DNA of 5,788 bases, from the NCBI GenBank assembly GCA_945877725.1, contig CAMDXR010000209.1, positions 1 to 5,788 of the forward strand, read 5' to 3'. The notes beneath the pieces were generated by a model that was given only the letters and a program-made list of their open reading frames with translations, had not been told where the DNA came from and ran no database searches. Below are positions 5,785 through 5,788 of the stretch, in pieces. This DNA is from Limnohabitans sp. Rim8. GTDB lineage: Bacteria > Pseudomonadota > Gammaproteobacteria > Burkholderiales > Burkholderiaceae_C. The position numbers and the translations under genes are program-made. Each line of letters begins with the position of its first letter. The stretch's first letter is position 1.

Positions 5785-5788
5785 GGCG

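Overview
The window is a compact, high-GC stretch of a betaproteobacterial genome, most likely Burkholderiales and near Comamonadaceae. That placement rests on GC-rich codon use and on the wording of the proteins, above all the CobQ N-terminus (GTTSGAGKS, PFKAQNMSNN, GAGSPAEINL), which reads like Comamonadaceae CobQ from memory; no search was run. All seven genes lie on the minus strand and read from right to left, with almost no non-coding DNA.

In transcription order the genes are: btuC (ABC permease, about 5784-4693), btuD (ABC ATPase, 4696-3863), cobO (corrinoid adenosyltransferase, 3873-3304), a small DUF1636-type cysteine-rich metal-binding protein (3298-2927), cbiB (adenosylcobinamide-phosphate synthase, about 2880-1801), cobC (threonine-phosphate decarboxylase-like PLP enzyme, 1801-632) and cobQ (cobyric acid synthase, 635 to beyond position 1, C-terminus missing). 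Four of the six junctions are overlaps of 4, 11, 1 and 4 bases. One is a 5-base gap and one is a 46-base gap. This looks like a single translationally coupled operon. Its promoter, and any cobalamin riboswitch, would lie to the right of the window, because btuC starts only 4 bases from the edge.

Together the genes describe corrinoid uptake and the late steps of adenosylcobalamin synthesis. BtuC and BtuD would bring a corrinoid across the inner membrane. CobO adds the upper adenosyl ligand. CobQ amidates the adenosylated a,c-diamide to adenosylcobyric acid. CobC makes the aminopropanol phosphate linker from threonine phosphate, and CbiB attaches it. No corrin-ring-building gene is visible here, nor are the nucleotide-loop genes, btuF or btuB; these may lie outside.

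No previously unknown system is evident. The two points most worth a second look are the DUF1636 protein directly after cobO, a candidate redox or metal partner of adenosylation, and the diverged active-site motifs of the CobC-like enzyme. I saw no RNA genes, mobile elements, CRISPR arrays, long repeats or convincing terminators, and there is no gene-free stretch longer than 46 bases.
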